The translations under genes were made by a program, and so were the position numbers. Source: Tissierella simiarum (lineage in GTDB: Bacteria; Bacillota; Clostridia; Tissierellales; Tissierellaceae). Taken from it: 64,000 nucleotides of DNA. The notes below the pieces were generated by a model. That model was not told the DNA's origin. It saw only the letters and a program-made list of their open reading frames with translations, and did no database searches. This document shows, piece after piece, positions 35,564 to 44,820 of the stretch; the stretch's first letter is position 1; each line of letters starts with the position of its first letter. The stretch covers positions 1-64,000 of the forward strand of contig NZ_JAHLPM010000016.1 of assembly GCF_018917865.1 (NCBI RefSeq). Direction: 5' to 3'.

Positions 35564-36253
35564 ATGCGGATTTTAATGATTGAAGATGAAAAATATTTAG
35601 CGGAAGCTATTGCGAATGTATTAAAGAAAAACAATTATATTGCTGACTTGGCACATGATGGCGAATACGGACTGGACTGCGCTTTATCTGCAATTTACGA
35701 TATTATTATTCTTGATATCATGCTTCCCAAGAAAGACGGTCTGTCTGTCTTAAAGGAAATTAGAAAGAATGGCATATCCACTCCCGTTATTTTGCTTACT
35801 GCCAAAGGGGAAACTGACGATAAGGTAAAAGGTCTTGATGCCGGAGCAGACGATTATTTGGCTAAGCCTTTTAAAACTGAGGAATTACTCGCAAGACTTA
35901 GAGCCTTGAGTCGAAGAAAAGATAATTTTGTATTGGAAAATATACTAACATATGGGGATATCGACCTAAATCCCCACACTATTGAATTATATTGCGGGAA
36001 AAAATCATATAAGCTAACTTTGAAAGAATGTCAGCTTTTGGAGCTACTAATAAATATGAAAGGTATGATCGTTTCTAAAAACACGATTATAGAAAAACTG
36101 TGGGGGTACGATGGTAAAGGCGAGGATAATCATGTTGAGGTTTATGTTTCGTTTCTGCGTAAAAAATTAAGTCATATAGGATCTAAAACTTCTATCCAAA
36201 CGGTGCGAGGAGTTGGCTATACTTTGAAATTAAAAGGTGAGCAAAGTGTTTAA
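35564..36253 (+). CDS. OmpR-family response regulator
   Basis: 229 residues: receiver domain with phosphorylatable Asp in IIILDIMLPKKDG (near 51) and Lys in LAKPFKTEEL, then a winged-helix output domain (LTLKECQLLELLINMKGMIV; EVYVSFLRKKL). ATG 35564 follows AGGAGG. The kinase gene overlaps its end by 17 bases. It probably regulates the ABC exporter downstream. Confidence 0.92.
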   Translation: MRILMIEDEKYLAEAIANVLKKNNYIADLAHDGEYGLDCALSAIYDIIILDIMLPKKDGLSVLKEIRKNGISTPVILLTAKGETDDKVKGLDAGADDYLAKPFKTEELLARLRALSRRKDNFVLENILTYGDIDLNPHTIELYCGKKSYKLTLKECQLLELLINMKGMIVSKNTIIEKLWGYDGKGEDNHVEVYVSFLRKKLSHIGSKTSIQTVRGVGYTLKLKGEQSV

Positions 36254-37541
36254 AAGATTACGGAATAAGTTTATCATACTAAATATGTCAATCATTTCGG
36301 TCATAATGATTGCAGCTTTTATCGCTATTTACATTATAACCTACACAAATATACAAAACGAAAATCAAATCAAGCTTAACAATACGGTCATGTCTCCCAT
36401 TATGATAAATCCGCTGTTTAATACAGATGAAAGCAATAATACCGATAGAATATTTATGGGAAAAATACCGAATGATTATGCTTCAGCTTTTAATGTGTTG
36501 ATTAGCGATGATAATGACTTGCTTAGTATTCACTCTTATATTGACTTAACCGAGGAGATATACGAAAAGGCCACTGAGCTTGCTATATCCGCAAAAAAAG
36601 ACAGTTCTGTCATTTCTCTTAATGGTCAGCGTTGGCTTTATAAAATTAAGCCTATCAACGCAAACCTTCTTATAAAAGGAAAAGGAAACTTCGATACCGT
36701 AGCCAAAACGAAAGTTATTAAGCAGATTTATTTTTTAGATGTAACCGACTCTTATAAAATCCTTTCACAGCTTTTACTCACCTTTGGTGCAATTAGCATT
36801 GTCATGCTTTTTGTGATATTCGGTATCAGCTTGTTTTTTGCCCAGCATGCTGTTGCTCCCATTGAAAAAGCTTACGAGAAACAAAAGCAGTTTGTCGCAG
36901 ATGCTTCTCATGAGCTGAAAACACCGATTGCTATCATCAACGCCAATATTGATGCTTTGTATGCAAACAAAACCGAAACCATTGAGAGTCAGCAGAAATG
37001 GATCAACTATATCAACGCTGAAACAGACCGAATGGGAAAACTCGTAAGTGATCTTTTATATCTGGCTAAAACCGATAACGGGGCTGTAAATAATAAGCAT
37101 TTACCTTTTAACATCAGCAATATTGTCACAGATGTTTTGCTTGCAATGGAAGCTGTCGTTTTTGAAAAAGGTATAAAGCTGTCACAGAATATTGAGCCTG
37201 ACATGATTGTAAATGGTGACAGTGAAAAAGTGAAGCAGGTTGTGATGATACTGTTTGACAATGCAGTAAAGTATGTAAATGAAAATGGTAGTATCTTTGT
37301 TACATTAAAAAAATCCAGAAATCATACTACTTTTTCCGTGAAAAATACAGGAAATGGCATACCGAAACAAAGCCTACCAAAGTTGTTTGACCGTTTTTAC
37401 CGTGTGGACTCGTCAAGAGCACATGACGGAGGTTATGGTCTCGGACTTTCTATTGCCAAGGAAATTATTGATAGTATGGGCGGCAAAATTCAAGCGGAGA
37501 GTGTCGAGGGAAAAAGTGCTACCTTTACATTTATTCTGTAA
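36237..37541 (+). CDS. Sensor histidine kinase
   Basis: 434 residues: membrane helices about 12-36 and 185-210 enclosing a 150-residue outer sensor, HisKA with SHELKTPIAIIN, N box MILFDNAVKYV, G1 NTGNGIPKQ and G2 GGYGLGLSIAKEI. GTG 36237 overlaps the regulator gene; GTG 36246 is an alternative. Partner of the preceding response regulator; the ligand is unknown. Confidence 0.9.
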   Translation: MSKVFKRLRNKFIILNMSIISVIMIAAFIAIYIITYTNIQNENQIKLNNTVMSPIMINPLFNTDESNNTDRIFMGKIPNDYASAFNVLISDDNDLLSIHSYIDLTEEIYEKATELAISAKKDSSVISLNGQRWLYKIKPINANLLIKGKGNFDTVAKTKVIKQIYFLDVTDSYKILSQLLLTFGAISIVMLFVIFGISLFFAQHAVAPIEKAYEKQKQFVADASHELKTPIAIINANIDALYANKTETIESQQKWINYINAETDRMGKLVSDLLYLAKTDNGAVNNKHLPFNISNIVTDVLLAMEAVVFEKGIKLSQNIEPDMIVNGDSEKVKQVVMILFDNAVKYVNENGSIFVTLKKSRNHTTFSVKNTGNGIPKQSLPKLFDRFYRVDSSRAHDGGYGLGLSIAKEIIDSMGGKIQAESVEGKSATFTFIL

Positions 37542-37618
37542 AGAGTTCGGAAATTTAAGTTTTATTAAAGGTTGGCTTATTATAATTACCTTAGATTTAT
37601 AAAACAAGGAGGGACTTT

Positions 37619-37953
37619 ATGAAGCCAAAACCACAGATTATTCCCATTATCATTTTTTGTATTTCGGCAATTATTCTGATGTTAGGCATTGCTCAGCTTA
37701 TTTTGTATATTCCGCTGCAGATTGAAATGTTGAAAGATGCTGAATTACAGGGAGCAACCGCCGAGCAAGTAAGCGATTATGTATGGCAGCGATATTGTAT
37801 GCAAGTGGTATGATTTATTTAAAATTAACCAATGTGAAAATTAAATCATCAATTGGAATGGGAAACCCAAAAAATTCTGCTTCTAGTCAAAGTAGTGAAG
37901 ATGATGAATTCTTTGATGATTTTGAGATAGTGGAAGATGATAGCAACCAATAG
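37619..37953 (+). pseudogene. Small membrane protein gene, probably frameshifted
   Basis: GGAGGG precedes ATG 37619. The first frame has one membrane helix (IIPIIIFCISAIILMLGIA) then ends at 37813. A second frame from about 37800 continues ASGMIYLKLTNVKIKSSIGM to an acidic tail (SSEDDEFFDDFEIVEDDSNQ) stopping at 37953. It is one gene shifted or internally deleted between the kinase and permease. Confidence 0.5.
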
Positions 37954-37976
37954 CTGGAAAGGAGGCTTAAGCCAGT

Positions 37977-39545
37977 ATGTATATTCTACAAAACGCATTA
38001 AAAAATCTTATGCGTAATAAGAGCAGAAACATTATGATAGGTGCGATTATTTTCGCGATTGTACTTACAACCGTTATAGCTTTGATTATTAACAATACTG
38101 CTTCGGCTGTTATTGGGGAATACAAAGAACGTTTTGCATCTCAGGTTTATATAACACCCAATATGCAAAAAGTAATGGAAGAAGCAAGAAAAAACTCGAC
38201 AGATGGTAAGGTGCTTATTAAAAAACCCGAAATACCTTCGGAACAACTTTTGCAGTTTGCCAATTCTGATTATCTGAAAGAAAGTATTGCCACAGGTTCT
38301 ATTGCGGCGAACAACGCAGATATAAGAGCAATTGACCAAGATGACACAAATCAATCAGAGACAAACTCTGCGTCTATTGTTGGCGGCGGTGGCGGTATAA
38401 TGACAAGTGCCGGAAGTAATGGAAATTATAAGCTGTATGGTGATTACTGGCAGAACTTTAATGATGGACTGAGAAGTCTTGACAGTGGCAGACTGCCTGA
38501 AGCAGATGGAGAATGTATTATTAGTTCCGAGCTTAGTGACAATAACAGTATTACTGTTGGTGATGTATTGACATTTACGGCAAATATGGGCGTAGATACG
38601 CCGTCCGATATGGATTTCAGCAATGCACAGGACGGTGACAAGGTGACTGTTAATGATAAAGAATATACGGTTTCCATATCTGCAATGGGCACCGTGCGTT
38701 TACAGCGCGAGGTTACCTATAAATTAACAGTTGTTGGAGTTTATCTTGACTTAACCGATGAGTATGCAAACTCAAATATGCCAAAATCTGCAGGACTTAA
38801 CAGACGTAACGAAGTACTGACAACACTTGACACATTACTTGCAGAGCGTAGTATTGATGAAACAGGGGTAATGGTGAATGTAACCTATTATCTGAAAAAC
38901 CCCGAACTACTTCCAGAATTTGATGAAGAGGTTAGAGCAAAGGGTCTTTCTGATATATTCAATGTGGATACCGACACAGCTTCCTACGAAAAAGTAGTAA
39001 AGCCTGTTGAGGGATTAAAAAGTATTTCAATAACATTTATGGTCGTTGTTATGATTCTTGGTTCTATTATTTTATTGCTGCTTGCTTCAATTTCTATCAG
39101 AGAACGTAAGTATGAAATTGGTGTGCTTAGAGCAATGGGTATGAAAAAAGCAAAGGTTGCCTTTGGATTGTGGCTTGAAATTCTTACAATCACCTGTATC
39201 TGCCTTGTAATAGGTTTAGGTATTGGTACTATGGTCGCACAACCAGTGTCAGATATGCTCTTGAAAAATCAGGTAGAAGCGGCACAGGCAAACACTTCTC
39301 AAAGTCCCGGGGATGGAACTATCACTTCAGGAAACCCTAGTGGTATGGTACTCGGAGGTGCACAACTTGGTGGAGGAGTACAAGCTAATGCAAAGCCAGT
39401 TTCTGAGATGAAAATCGCGCTCAGCGCTTATACGATTATGGAAATTATTATAATCGCTATACTTCTTGCTTCTTTTGCAGGAATTGTTTCAATTACCAAA
39501 ATCACGAAGTATGAGCCAATAAAGATACTCATGGAAAGAAATTAG
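37977..39545 (+). CDS. ABC transporter permease, FtsX/MacB type
   Basis: 522 residues: N-terminal helix (IMIGAIIFAIVLTTVIALII), an outer MacB periplasmic-core-like domain of about 310 residues with a Gly-rich segment (VGGGGGIMTSAGSNG), then three C-terminal helices of an FtsX domain (ITFMVVVMILGSIILLLLAS; YEIGVLRAMGMKKAKV). Partner ATPase is the next gene. Such sets export peptides or lipids or transmit envelope stress; they often sit next to a two-component system as here. Confidence 0.88.
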   Translation: MYILQNALKNLMRNKSRNIMIGAIIFAIVLTTVIALIINNTASAVIGEYKERFASQVYITPNMQKVMEEARKNSTDGKVLIKKPEIPSEQLLQFANSDYLKESIATGSIAANNADIRAIDQDDTNQSETNSASIVGGGGGIMTSAGSNGNYKLYGDYWQNFNDGLRSLDSGRLPEADGECIISSELSDNNSITVGDVLTFTANMGVDTPSDMDFSNAQDGDKVTVNDKEYTVSISAMGTVRLQREVTYKLTVVGVYLDLTDEYANSNMPKSAGLNRRNEVLTTLDTLLAERSIDETGVMVNVTYYLKNPELLPEFDEEVRAKGLSDIFNVDTDTASYEKVVKPVEGLKSISITFMVVVMILGSIILLLLASISIRERKYEIGVLRAMGMKKAKVAFGLWLEILTITCICLVIGLGIGTMVAQPVSDMLLKNQVEAAQANTSQSPGDGTITSGNPSGMVLGGAQLGGGVQANAKPVSEMKIALSAYTIMEIIIIAILLASFAGIVSITKITKYEPIKILMERN

Positions 39546-39584
39546 CCGGTAATCTGCCGGTGGCAATATGGGAGGAATTAACTT

Positions 39585-40256
39585 ATGGATGTATTAACAT
39601 TACAAAATGTTACTTATAAATACGAGGGTACGAAAAAGAATGTACTTAAAGGTATTGATGTAACCTTTGAAGCTGGAAAGGTTTACACCATTGTAGGAAA
39701 ATCTGGATCAGGCAAATCAACCTTGTTGTCACTCATGGCAGGGCTTGATATCTGCACAGATGGTGTTATTTTGCATGGGAAAAGCGACCTGAAAAAGCTG
39801 GATAGAGATGAATACAGAGCTAAAGGAATCGGTGTTGTTTTTCAAAGCTTTAATCTTCTTACAAACGCAACAGCAGTTGAAAATATTGTGCTTTCGATGA
39901 ATATCAGCGAAAGCCATGAGCCTGATAAAAAAACATTCGCTTATACTCTGCTTGAAAAAGTAGGGATTGATAAAGAAACCGCAGACCGTAAAATTTTAAA
40001 GTTGTCTGGTGGTGAGCAACAGCGGGTTGGTATTGCAAGAGCGTTATCACATAATCCTGGAATAGTCATCGCGGATGAGCCGACAGGAAATCTTGATACT
40101 GATACCGAAGCGCAAATCTTGAAAATATTTACCTCTCTTGCCCATGATGAGGGAAAGTGCGTAATTATCGTAACTCATTCAAAAAAGGTAACGACTATTG
40201 CCGATATCATTTACGGTATGAGTGATGGAAAACTTGTGCAAATGAAACAAAAATGA
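39585..40256 (+). CDS. ABC transporter ATP-binding protein
   Basis: 223 residues, MacB/LolD-like: Walker A GKSGSGKSTLL, Q-loop FQSFNLL, signature LSGGEQQRVGIA, Walker B IVIADEPTGNLD and H-loop VTHS. Energises the permease upstream; a strong terminator follows. Confidence 0.92.
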   Translation: MDVLTLQNVTYKYEGTKKNVLKGIDVTFEAGKVYTIVGKSGSGKSTLLSLMAGLDICTDGVILHGKSDLKKLDRDEYRAKGIGVVFQSFNLLTNATAVENIVLSMNISESHEPDKKTFAYTLLEKVGIDKETADRKILKLSGGEQQRVGIARALSHNPGIVIADEPTGNLDTDTEAQILKIFTSLAHDEGKCVIIVTHSKKVTTIADIIYGMSDGKLVQMKQK

Positions 40257-40288
40257 TACTTTTATAAACGCTTTAAGTAAATTAATAA

Positions 40289-40332
40289 CTTAAAAAAATC
40301 AGCAAAGTAATTTACTTTGCTGATTTTTTTAA
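40289..40332 (+). terminator. Strong bidirectional terminator
   Basis: AAAAAAATCAGCAAAGTAA and its inverse form a long perfect stem ending in T7. Confidence 0.92.
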
Positions 40333-40467
40333 GTTTAAATAAACCGCTCATTTTGAGGTCAGCATTATATAAGATTGTACATTAATCTTATTAATATCAC
40401 AAGTCATATCAAGTTTTTATTAGTAGAGAATGATATAATAACACTATGGGAGAAGGAGGGATAATAA

Positions 40468-40863
40468 TTGTCTTTAAAAACGATAGAAAATATGGTTGAT
40501 TGGGTTGAAGAGAATATAAAAGAAAATCCAACTCTGATTGAAATGTCCAATTATGTTGGATATTCTCCATTTTATTGTTCAGCTAAATTTCATGAAAATG
40601 TTGGAATTACATTTAAACAATATGTATCCAAACGAAAATTAAGTCTTGCTGCCATAGAAATAAGAGATACACAGTCTAGGTTTTTAGACATAGCATTAAA
40701 ATATGGTTTCTCTTCCCAAGAAGCTTTTACAAGAGCTTTTGTTGATGCTTTTGGATGTACTCCTTCTCAATATAGAAAGCGGTTAACTACTATTCAAATA
40801 TATATGAGACCGAATATACTTCTGGTACCAGAAGAAGAATTTCTTGGTACTTTAAAAGACTAA
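40468..40863 (+). CDS. AraC-type HTH protein lacking an effector domain
   Basis: 131 residues, nearly all AraC DNA-binding domain (two HTH: LIEMSNYVGYSPFYCSAKFH; FLDIALKYGFSSQEAFTRAF) with about 25 extra residues. Typical relatives carry a 150-200 residue ligand domain that is missing here. TTG 40468 has GGAGGG upstream. It may be a compact MarA-like activator or a C-terminally truncated gene; its stop is just upstream of the SD of the aminopeptidase gene. Confidence 0.8.
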   Translation: MSLKTIENMVDWVEENIKENPTLIEMSNYVGYSPFYCSAKFHENVGITFKQYVSKRKLSLAAIEIRDTQSRFLDIALKYGFSSQEAFTRAFVDAFGCTPSQYRKRLTTIQIYMRPNILLVPEEEFLGTLKD

Positions 40864-40887
40864 ATTAGTAATGGAAGGAGGGATAAT

Positions 40888-41763
40888 ATATTTAAAAAAA
40901 TAGGAAGAAATGATTTATGCTGGTGTGGGAGTCACAAAAAATATAAGAAATGCCATGCTGAATTTGATAATAAGGTTGAAGTGTATAAACTGCAAGGACA
41001 TATAGTACCTTCAAGAGAAATGATTAAGACACCCGATCAAATTGCAGGAATACGTGAGAGTGGTAAAATCAATATAGCGGTTTTAGATGCTGTAGAAGAA
41101 TATATAGAAGAAGGTATAACCACAGATGATATTGATAAGCTCGTCTATCAAAAAACAAAAGAACTTGGTGGAGTTCCTGCGCAACTTGGATACCAAGGAT
41201 TTCCTAAAAGTGTATGCACTTCTGTTAATGAACAAGTTTGCCATGGAATACCATCAAAAAATGTAGTATTGTGTAATAGGGACATTATTAATGTGGATGT
41301 TTCAACGATTTATAAAGGATACTTTTCGGATTCATCAAGAATGTTCTGTATTGGTGATGTGGATGAAAAAAAGGAAAAACTAGTTCGTGTAGCATGGGAA
41401 TGCATCGATTTAGGATTAAAGCAAGTAAGGCCTTGGAGCTTTCTTGGGGATATGGGGCAAGTAGTTCATGAACACGCTATTAAAAATGGATATTCTGTTG
41501 TAAAAGACATTGGTGGACATGGAATTGGTTTAGGTTTCCATGAAGATCCTTGGGTAAGTTATGTTTCAAAGAAGAATACTGAAATGTTAATGGTGCCAGG
41601 TATGATATTTACAATAGAACCTATGGTCAATATGGGGACGGACGAAATATTTTTGGACGAGGAAAATGGTTGGACTATTTATACGGCAGATGGTAAGCTA
41701 TCAGCACAATGGGAAGTGATGGTACTAGTGACAGACGATGGCTATGAGGTATTGGCATATTAA
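40888..41763 (+). CDS. map: Methionine aminopeptidase type I with N-terminal SEC-C zinc motif
   Basis: 291 residues if started at ATA 40888. Residues 8-19 hold a SEC-C motif (LCWCGSHKKYKKCH, CxC...CH intact). The peptidase domain has the metal ligands in NVDVSTIYKGYFSDSS (two Asp), GGHGIGLGFHEDP (His), FTIEPMV (Glu) and QWEVMVL (Glu). AAGGAGG at 40875-40881 lies 6 bases before ATA 40888, while the first ATG/GTG/TTG start in frame (GTG 40981) has no ribosome site and would remove the zinc motif. It removes the initiator Met from new proteins; likely a second Map. Confidence 0.85.
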   Translation: MFKKIGRNDLCWCGSHKKYKKCHAEFDNKVEVYKLQGHIVPSREMIKTPDQIAGIRESGKINIAVLDAVEEYIEEGITTDDIDKLVYQKTKELGGVPAQLGYQGFPKSVCTSVNEQVCHGIPSKNVVLCNRDIINVDVSTIYKGYFSDSSRMFCIGDVDEKKEKLVRVAWECIDLGLKQVRPWSFLGDMGQVVHEHAIKNGYSVVKDIGGHGIGLGFHEDPWVSYVSKKNTEMLMVPGMIFTIEPMVNMGTDEIFLDEENGWTIYTADGKLSAQWEVMVLVTDDGYEVLAY

Positions 41764-41851
41764 TTTAGTTGTAAAAGTAAGAATTTGTTGAATAGATTTA
41801 TATACAGTGAGTAAAAAAGTTATAAATTATCTAACTTGTACGATGTTTGGT

Positions 41852-41891
41852 AAAATAGAACCTGTCAGTTAAGATAAGGTTCTATTTTTAT
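41852..41891 (+). terminator. Terminator after map
   Basis: AAAATAGAACCT stem, loop, AGGTTCTATTTT and TATA. Confidence 0.85.
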
Positions 41892-42221
41892 AAAGTTAAA
41901 TTAAAAATTTGCTTTGTTTTTGGCTAAAGAAGTTGTCCTATAGATTCATAGATGTTGAATATAATGTCTCTATATTCGTATGCGGATCAAATCCTAATAA
42001 GTAAATAGAGAAAGTAGCTAATTCTATGGAATAAGAAATAAAAGAAATGAGATATCATATAATAATTTTATTTGCTTTTCTATTTCAATTAATGTATGTA
42101 TCAATGGGACATATGTTTAATTTTCGTTATCTTAGCTGATTGACTGACTCAGGAAATGAAATAATTTTTGCTTAAATAAAGGAAAAAACAAAAACATATG
42201 GAATATTTAAAATATTATATT
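41892..42221. other. Intergenic stretch before the decarboxylase
   Basis: AT-rich, no supported gene. An AAGGAGAA ribosome site lies at its right end (42222-42229). Confidence 0.4.
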
Positions 42222-42238
42222 AAGGAGAAATTCATTTT

Positions 42239-43471
42239 ATGGAAAACTAGCTAAGCATTATTAAAGATTTGATGGATCAGTACGATAGATCATTCTACAT
42301 CTATGATGAAAGTATTATTTCTAGGCAGGTTAAAATACTTTTAGATAATTTTCCACAGTTTGAGTTTTTGTATTCAGTAAAGACCAATCCTTTTGCTCCT
42401 ATCATACATTTTGCAGCCCTAAAAGGATTTGGTACAGATGCAGCTTCAGTTGAAGAAGTAATTATAAGTCAGAAAGCAGGCTTATCTTATGAAAAAATAT
42501 TTTATTCAACACCTGGAAAAACACGTAGGGATATTGAAAAAACCATAGATAAGGCAATAATAGTGGCAGACAGTTACAATGAATTGTTATTACTTAATGA
42601 CATTGCAGAACAAAAAAATATGAATATAAAAGTGGGATTAAGGATAAATATAGACTTCGCTATGGATAGTGGAAGCTGCTTAAGTAGCAAGTTTGGTGTT
42701 GATGAAAATACATTAGTAAAGCAGAAAGATTTTCTCAATAGCTTATCAAATATAAAAATTGTTGGAATTCATGTCCATCTGCGCAGCCAGGTCCTTGATC
42801 ACAGTAGACTATATCAATACTACGAGAGAATCTTTGAACTAGCTCTGTTCTGTAAAGAAATTTTGGGTTGGGAAATGGAATTTATTAATTTTGGAGGGGG
42901 GCTTGGCATAGTGTATTCTTTGGCAAATGATGCTCCTCTTGATGTTGAAAAGCTTAGCAATGAATGTGAAGGATTGATTCGAAGGTTTAAGGATAAAATC
43001 AATGCAAGACTTATAATTGAAACTGGTAGATTTATAATTTGCGAAGCTGGTCAGTATGTTACTCGAATAGTAGATATAAAGGAGTCAATGGGAATAAAAT
43101 ATTTAATCGTAGAAAAAGGGCTTAATGGTTTTCTAAGGCCTTCAATTGCAGAACTTTTAATGGATTATATACCAGAAGACAGCAATTTAAAAGCTTCCGA
43201 GCCGCTATTTACAGTAAAAGATGCTTTTGAATTTATGATTCCTGAAGGAGAAAGGTCTGTTTTTGAAAAAGTAACTATCGTAGGAAGTCTTTGTACAGCA
43301 ACGGATATAATGGTGAAAGATGTGGTGCTTCCAAAAGCTCATATTGGTGATATAGTGATAGTATCAAAAGCTGGAAGCTATTCATATTCATTGTCACCAA
43401 TATTGTTTTCAAGCCATTCTCTTCCTTTTCAGTTTTACTTGAAGACAGACGGTGAAATATGTATGAAATAA
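42239..43471 (+). CDS. PLP-dependent decarboxylase (ornithine/diaminopimelate type) with amber codon 4
   Basis: Fold-type III decarboxylase: PLP lysine in YSVKTNPFAP (near 40), IHVHLRSQ, glycine loop FGGGLGI, phosphate-binding IIETGRF, and active-site Cys in GSLCTATD. The natural ribosome site AAGGAGAA (42222-42229) serves ATG 42239, but codon 4 is TAG (42248-42250) and the frame stays open. Downstream restarts are TTG 42269 or ATG 42272, giving about 400 residues with the whole domain. It decarboxylates a basic amino acid or similar; substrate not certain. Either an early nonsense mutation with poor reinitiation, or readthrough. Confidence 0.8.
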
Positions 43472-43727
43472 ACCAGTAGATTAACACGAAAAAATGAAAG
43501 GACATTTTGTACCCCTTAGATTGTAAATTCTATCATAAATGTGGTTTCAAAATTAGTACCGTTGATACTATGTTATACACTTTATGAAAAAGTGATTTTT
43601 GGTACTTGAAGTTTTATAATATTAGGGCATAAGTGAATCGGAATTTGTTCGTATTCTTTATATTTTGTGCATCATTATAAAATTACCGCAAGTAAATTTA
43701 AATTAATATCAGAAAGGGGAAATGTAA

Positions 43728-44522
43728 ATGGATAATCAGAAAATATCGCCGCAATTAAATAAATTGATTAAAAAGTATAGTTACATAAAAGATACAGAGG
43801 GCATGTCTCCTGCTAAAGTATATAAATTAGTTGGAGAAAATGAGAACCTATATTTAAAAATGATGGATAGTCGATATAAAGGAACCACATATGATGTTGA
43901 ACGTGAAAAAGATATGATGCTATGGTTAAAAGGTAAGTTGCCTGTTCCAGAAGTTTTATACTTTGAACAGTATGGGGGTTGGAATTTTCTCCTCATGAGT
44001 GAAGTAGATGGTACCATGTTTTACGAAGAGTATAAAACATATGAAAACCCTAAAAAGATTATTGAGCTATACGTTGAGTGCATCAAACTTTTTCAATCCA
44101 TCGATATTTCTGATTGTCCATTTAATAATAATACAGATAATCGATTAACAGAATTAGATTATCTGATGAATAACAATTTAGCAGATATGGATTGTGAAAA
44201 TTGGGAAGAGGATACTCCATTCAAAGAACCAGATGAGCTATATGATTTTTTAAAGGCTAACAAGCCAAGAGAAGAATTAGTCTTTTCACATGGTGACCTG
44301 GGAGATAGCAACATTTTAGTGAGAGATAATAAAATAAGTGGATTTATTGATCTGGGAAGAAGTGGTAAAGCAGATAAATGGTATGATATTGCGTTCTGTG
44401 TCAGGTCTATTAGACATGATATTGGGGAAGAAAAATATGTCAGGTTGTTTTTTGATTTACTTGACGTACAACCTGATTGGGAAAAAATAAAGTATTATAT
44501 TTTACTGGATGAATTATTTTAG
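43728..44522 (+). CDS. aph(3')-III: Aminoglycoside 3'-phosphotransferase, APH(3')-III-like
   Basis: 264 residues, the same length as APH(3')-IIIa and by memory near-identical over long blocks (DTEGMSPAKVYKLVGENENL; SRYKGTTYDVEREKDMMLWL). Catalytic loop FSHGDLGDSNI (Asp and Asn) and metal-binding FIDLGRSG are intact, as is the C-terminal KIKYYILLDELF. It transfers phosphate from ATP to the 3'-OH of kanamycin-class drugs. It is clearly divergent from the clinical gene in the middle part, so it may be a chromosomal relative. GAAAGGGG precedes ATG. Single gene. Confidence 0.93.
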   Translation: MDNQKISPQLNKLIKKYSYIKDTEGMSPAKVYKLVGENENLYLKMMDSRYKGTTYDVEREKDMMLWLKGKLPVPEVLYFEQYGGWNFLLMSEVDGTMFYEEYKTYENPKKIIELYVECIKLFQSIDISDCPFNNNTDNRLTELDYLMNNNLADMDCENWEEDTPFKEPDELYDFLKANKPREELVFSHGDLGDSNILVRDNKISGFIDLGRSGKADKWYDIAFCVRSIRHDIGEEKYVRLFFDLLDVQPDWEKIKYYILLDELF

Positions 44523-44820
44523 TATTAAGGATTTCAACAGATGATTCATATGATATTAAGTGTTACCGATAATGAAAGTACCAAGACAATATTCTAATAT
44601 GTATTTTTGGGTTATGATGTAAAGTAAATTACATTACATAACCAGAATGTTTACATTTGAACAGAACAAGAAATGACAGATGTAAAAATGAATTTTTAGC
44701 AATAAGTAATTTAAAAATTTTTCTATTCTATAAGGGAGAGAATTTATATAATCTTCGCAATTATTATCAAAACAAATTACTATGGTTATGTTATTCTGTT
44801 ATCGAAAGGAGGAATGTTTT

